Of a stretch of DNA of 16,122 nt, positions 14,378 to 16,122 are shown one piece after another (position 1 is the first letter of the stretch; each line of letters opens with the position of its first letter). Below the pieces are notes generated by a model. The model saw only the letters and a list, made by a program, of their open reading frames with translations, searched no databases and was not told where the DNA came from. A program made the position numbers and the translations under genes. This DNA comes from Candidatus Obscuribacterales bacterium (GTDB taxonomy: Bacteria > Cyanobacteriota > Vampirovibrionia > Obscuribacterales > Obscuribacteraceae), in assembly GCA_021732245.1 (NCBI GenBank), contig JAKFVJ010000422.1:1-16122 (forward strand), written 5' to 3'.

Positions 14378-15170
14378 TTTTCACCGCCTTGTCACGCTCC
14401 TGAATTAGCTGCGCAATTACGCTTATGGCAATTTCTTGTGGATGATTACTGCCGATGTCTATTCCTATTGGGCAATAGAAAGCATTTTGCAATTCAGCCG
14501 GCAATCCTGCATCCAAAACGTCTTTCTTAAGACGTTCGGCTTTTGCCTTACTACCAATCACACCAAGGTAGGGGAATTTCTTACCTTGTTTGAGAATTTC
14601 CAAAAGAATTGGCTTGTCTGTCGTATGTCCCATGGTAATGCACATAACAAACGAATCTTCGTCGAGCGATTTCACCATGTCGGGCATATTCGCGGCCAAA
14701 ACAGTCTTGAGCTTCGCCGTCTTTGGCAGTTTGTCCAGCCATTCTTGCCGGGAATCGATACACGTTATATGACAATCAAGTTTGACCAATAGATTTATGA
14801 GCGCATTTGCCACATGTCCGGCACCAAATATCACGATCTTCCACGTGTTCAGGTTATACGGCTCAAAAAACAGTTTCATCGAACCGCCACAAGTCATACC
14901 GATGTCACGATCAAGAGCCCAGCTGACAAATTTTGTTTCGCGACCATTTTCGTAATTGAGCATTGACTGCGCTTCTTCAATAGCTCTCTTTTCCACCTTG
15001 CCGCCACCGACAGTGCCCAAGTAGTGACCTTCCGATATAACCAGCATTTTGGAGCCGCTATCCTGAGGCACACTTCCTTGCACATCAACAACGGTGACCG
15101 CAACAAAAGGAACGCCGCTTTCCAGGAGCTCTTGCAGTTTTTCAAAAAAGCTACCTGATTCGGCTTTCAT
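14367..15170 (-). CDS. xdhC: XdhC-family molybdenum-hydroxylase maturation protein
   Basis: XdhC binds finished molybdenum cofactor, protects it while a terminal sulfur is added, and delivers it to xanthine dehydrogenase in the cytoplasm. The 267-residue protein shows both family domains. The N-terminal XdhC/CoxI part has SVPQDSGSKMLV, GTVGGG at 52-57 and DIGMTCGG at 89-96. The C-terminal Rossmann-like part has VIFGAGHVANAL (113-124), CIDSR, MGHTTDK and the closing PIGIDIGS with HPQEIAISVIAQLI. Length is normal. It lies ten bases after the molybdenum subunit gene and overlaps the next gene by 11 bases, so all three are one transcript. Placement beside the substrate enzyme fits its chaperone role exactly. 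Confidence 0.94.
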   Translation of the reverse strand: MKAESGSFFEKLQELLESGVPFVAVTVVDVQGSVPQDSGSKMLVISEGHYLGTVGGGKVEKRAIEEAQSMLNYENGRETKFVSWALDRDIGMTCGGSMKLFFEPYNLNTWKIVIFGAGHVANALINLLVKLDCHITCIDSRQEWLDKLPKTAKLKTVLAANMPDMVKSLDEDSFVMCITMGHTTDKPILLEILKQGKKFPYLGVIGSKAKAERLKKDVLDAGLPAELQNAFYCPIGIDIGSNHPQEIAISVIAQLIQERDKAVKNAN

Positions 15171-15179
15171 CTCTTACAC

Positions 15180-16122
15180 CTATTTGGCAGCGCCGACAGC
15201 TTTCTTGCTGTAATGAGTCATACGCATCAATATCTCTTCACTTGTTGCCGGCATTTTCAATCTTGGGATTTCACCATTTGAAATAAACGACAGCGCATGT
15301 TTAACAGCGGTCCAAACTGAAATACCGAGAAGCAACGGCGGTTCACCTACGGCCTTGCTGGCTCGGATGTTCACCACATTACCCTCATTGGCAATAAATG
15401 CACAATTCAATATTTCCGGGGTGTCCTGAATATTTGGAATTTTGTAAGTCGTCGGCGAATGTGAAAGCAGTTCGCCTTTCTGACCGTATTTCAACTCTTC
15501 AGTCGTTACCCAACCCATGCCCTGAGTGAAGGCACCGATAATTTGACCTCGATCAATTCCTGGGTTTATCGATTTACCAACATCCATCAATATGTCGACA
15601 CGCTTGACCTTAAGTTCACCGGTAAAGCGATCAATCAAAACTTCCGAACAAGCAGCGCCCTGAGTAAAATACAAGAATGGAGAACCGGTGCCTGTTTTCC
15701 AACTGAAATCAATGCCTTGAGTTGCATAGAAGCCGCGCTCACCAAGATTGACGCGCTCATGATACGCCAACTCAACCAACTCAGAGAACGTCAAACGCTT
15801 TTCCGGTCGGCGCAAATCAAAGATTTGCCCTTTCTCAAATACGATGTGTCCAGGCGATGGAGTCAGTCCAGCTTCTACAGACGATAAGAACAAGCTTGCA
15901 CAGTCTATAAGACGTTCTTTTATCTTGATGCAGGCATTGACAGCAGCGCTGCCGTTGAGATCTGCAGCTGACGACGCAGCAGTTGCCGATGTGTTGTTGT
16001 TTTTGTCTGTTTGCGTCGGCATCACAACAACGCAACCAACATCAATCGTAAATTCGTCCGCCACAAGCTGGCGAATCTTTGTGTTAACGCCTTGTCCCAT
16101 TTCCGTAGCACCGGTTGTTACC
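15180..16122 (-). CDS. xdhB: Xanthine dehydrogenase-type molybdenum-binding subunit, C-terminal part (runs off window)
   Basis: The frame is open to the right edge of the window, and codons before the internal ATG at 16100 continue the family motif as VTTGATEMGQGVNTKI, so the true start lies outside. About 313 C-terminal residues are present, perhaps 40 percent of a typical subunit. They show GTGSPFLYFTQGAACSEV, a block common to these enzymes, then LMDVGKSINPGIDRGQIIGA, FTQGMGWVTTEEL and RASKAVGEPPLLLGISVW. The GEPPL carries the catalytic glutamate that acts as base in the hydroxylation of purines or related heterocycles. An insert rich in Ala and Ser (TSATAASSAADLNGSAAV) is ordinary for the family. 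xdhC follows after a few bases. The real substrate could be another heterocycle or an aldehyde; the Fe-S and FAD parts are out of view. Confidence 0.93.
   Translation of the reverse strand, partial: VTTGATEMGQGVNTKIRQLVADEFTIDVGCVVVMPTQTDKNNNTSATAASSAADLNGSAAVNACIKIKERLIDCASLFLSSVEAGLTPSPGHIVFEKGQIFDLRRPEKRLTFSELVELAYHERVNLGERGFYATQGIDFSWKTGTGSPFLYFTQGAACSEVLIDRFTGELKVKRVDILMDVGKSINPGIDRGQIIGAFTQGMGWVTTEELKYGQKGELLSHSPTTYKIPNIQDTPEILNCAFIANEGNVVNIRASKAVGEPPLLLGISVWTAVKHALSFISNGEIPRLKMPATSEEILMRMTHYSKKAVGAAK

Noticed and set aside
13058..14530. Several plus-strand open frames opposite the GNAT/hydrolase and xdhC genes
   Set aside because: They are antisense to well-supported coding genes, have no recognisable domains or ribosome binding sites, and are rich in Cys, Ser and Arg, as antisense frames tend to be.

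Overview
The window comes from a diderm (Gram-negative type) bacterium. It encodes KdsB, which makes CMP-Kdo for lipopolysaccharide, a DUF2490-like outer-membrane beta-barrel with a signal peptide, and several other exported proteins. Base composition is moderate, non-ATG starts (TTG, GTG) are frequent, and many neighbouring genes overlap at their ends. The lineage cannot be fixed from the sequence. The mix of TPR-rich exported proteins and Kdo synthesis would fit an environmental lineage such as the non-photosynthetic relatives of Cyanobacteria, but that is only an impression.

Left part (1-5030). The left edge is the terminal part of an IS3-family insertion sequence: the start of orfA lies on the minus strand and an apparent terminal repeat ends near 153. 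It abuts, and probably truncates, a TPR gene. Next come a DUF2490-like outer-membrane protein, a convergent two-gene unit (unknown protein plus glycerophosphodiester phosphodiesterase), kdsB, an exported protein of unknown function, and a convergent exported TPR protein.

Middle part (5030-7420). Two tandem paralogous P-loop kinases of the thymidylate-kinase fold differ from true dTMP kinases in their motifs. They face dtd (D-aminoacyl-tRNA deacylase). Initiator tRNA-fMet (+) and tRNA-Gly(TCC) (-) converge on a perfect 49-nt palindrome that begins and ends at the two CCA tails and looks like a bidirectional terminator.

Right part (7420-16122). A tight plus-strand molybdenum-cofactor operon runs moaD, moaE, moaA, a moaC-mogA/moaB fusion and moeA. 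It covers cPMP formation (MoaA, MoaC domain), part of MPT synthase (MoaD/MoaE), MPT adenylylation (MogA/MoaB domain) and molybdate insertion (MoeA). From the right edge a minus-strand unit converges on it: the C-terminal part of a xanthine-dehydrogenase-type molybdenum subunit, xdhC, and an unusual GNAT plus exported alpha/beta-hydrolase reading frame. The locus therefore pairs cofactor synthesis with a molybdenum hydroxylase and its maturation factor. Between the two convergent units lie three small tandem genes of a family I do not recognise. They share a C-terminal motif of the form I-N-x-N-G-D-A-[WC]-x-V-[YH]-x-x-L and have unrelated N-termini. They are the best candidate for something undescribed in this window. 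No CRISPR array, rRNA or phage genes were seen.
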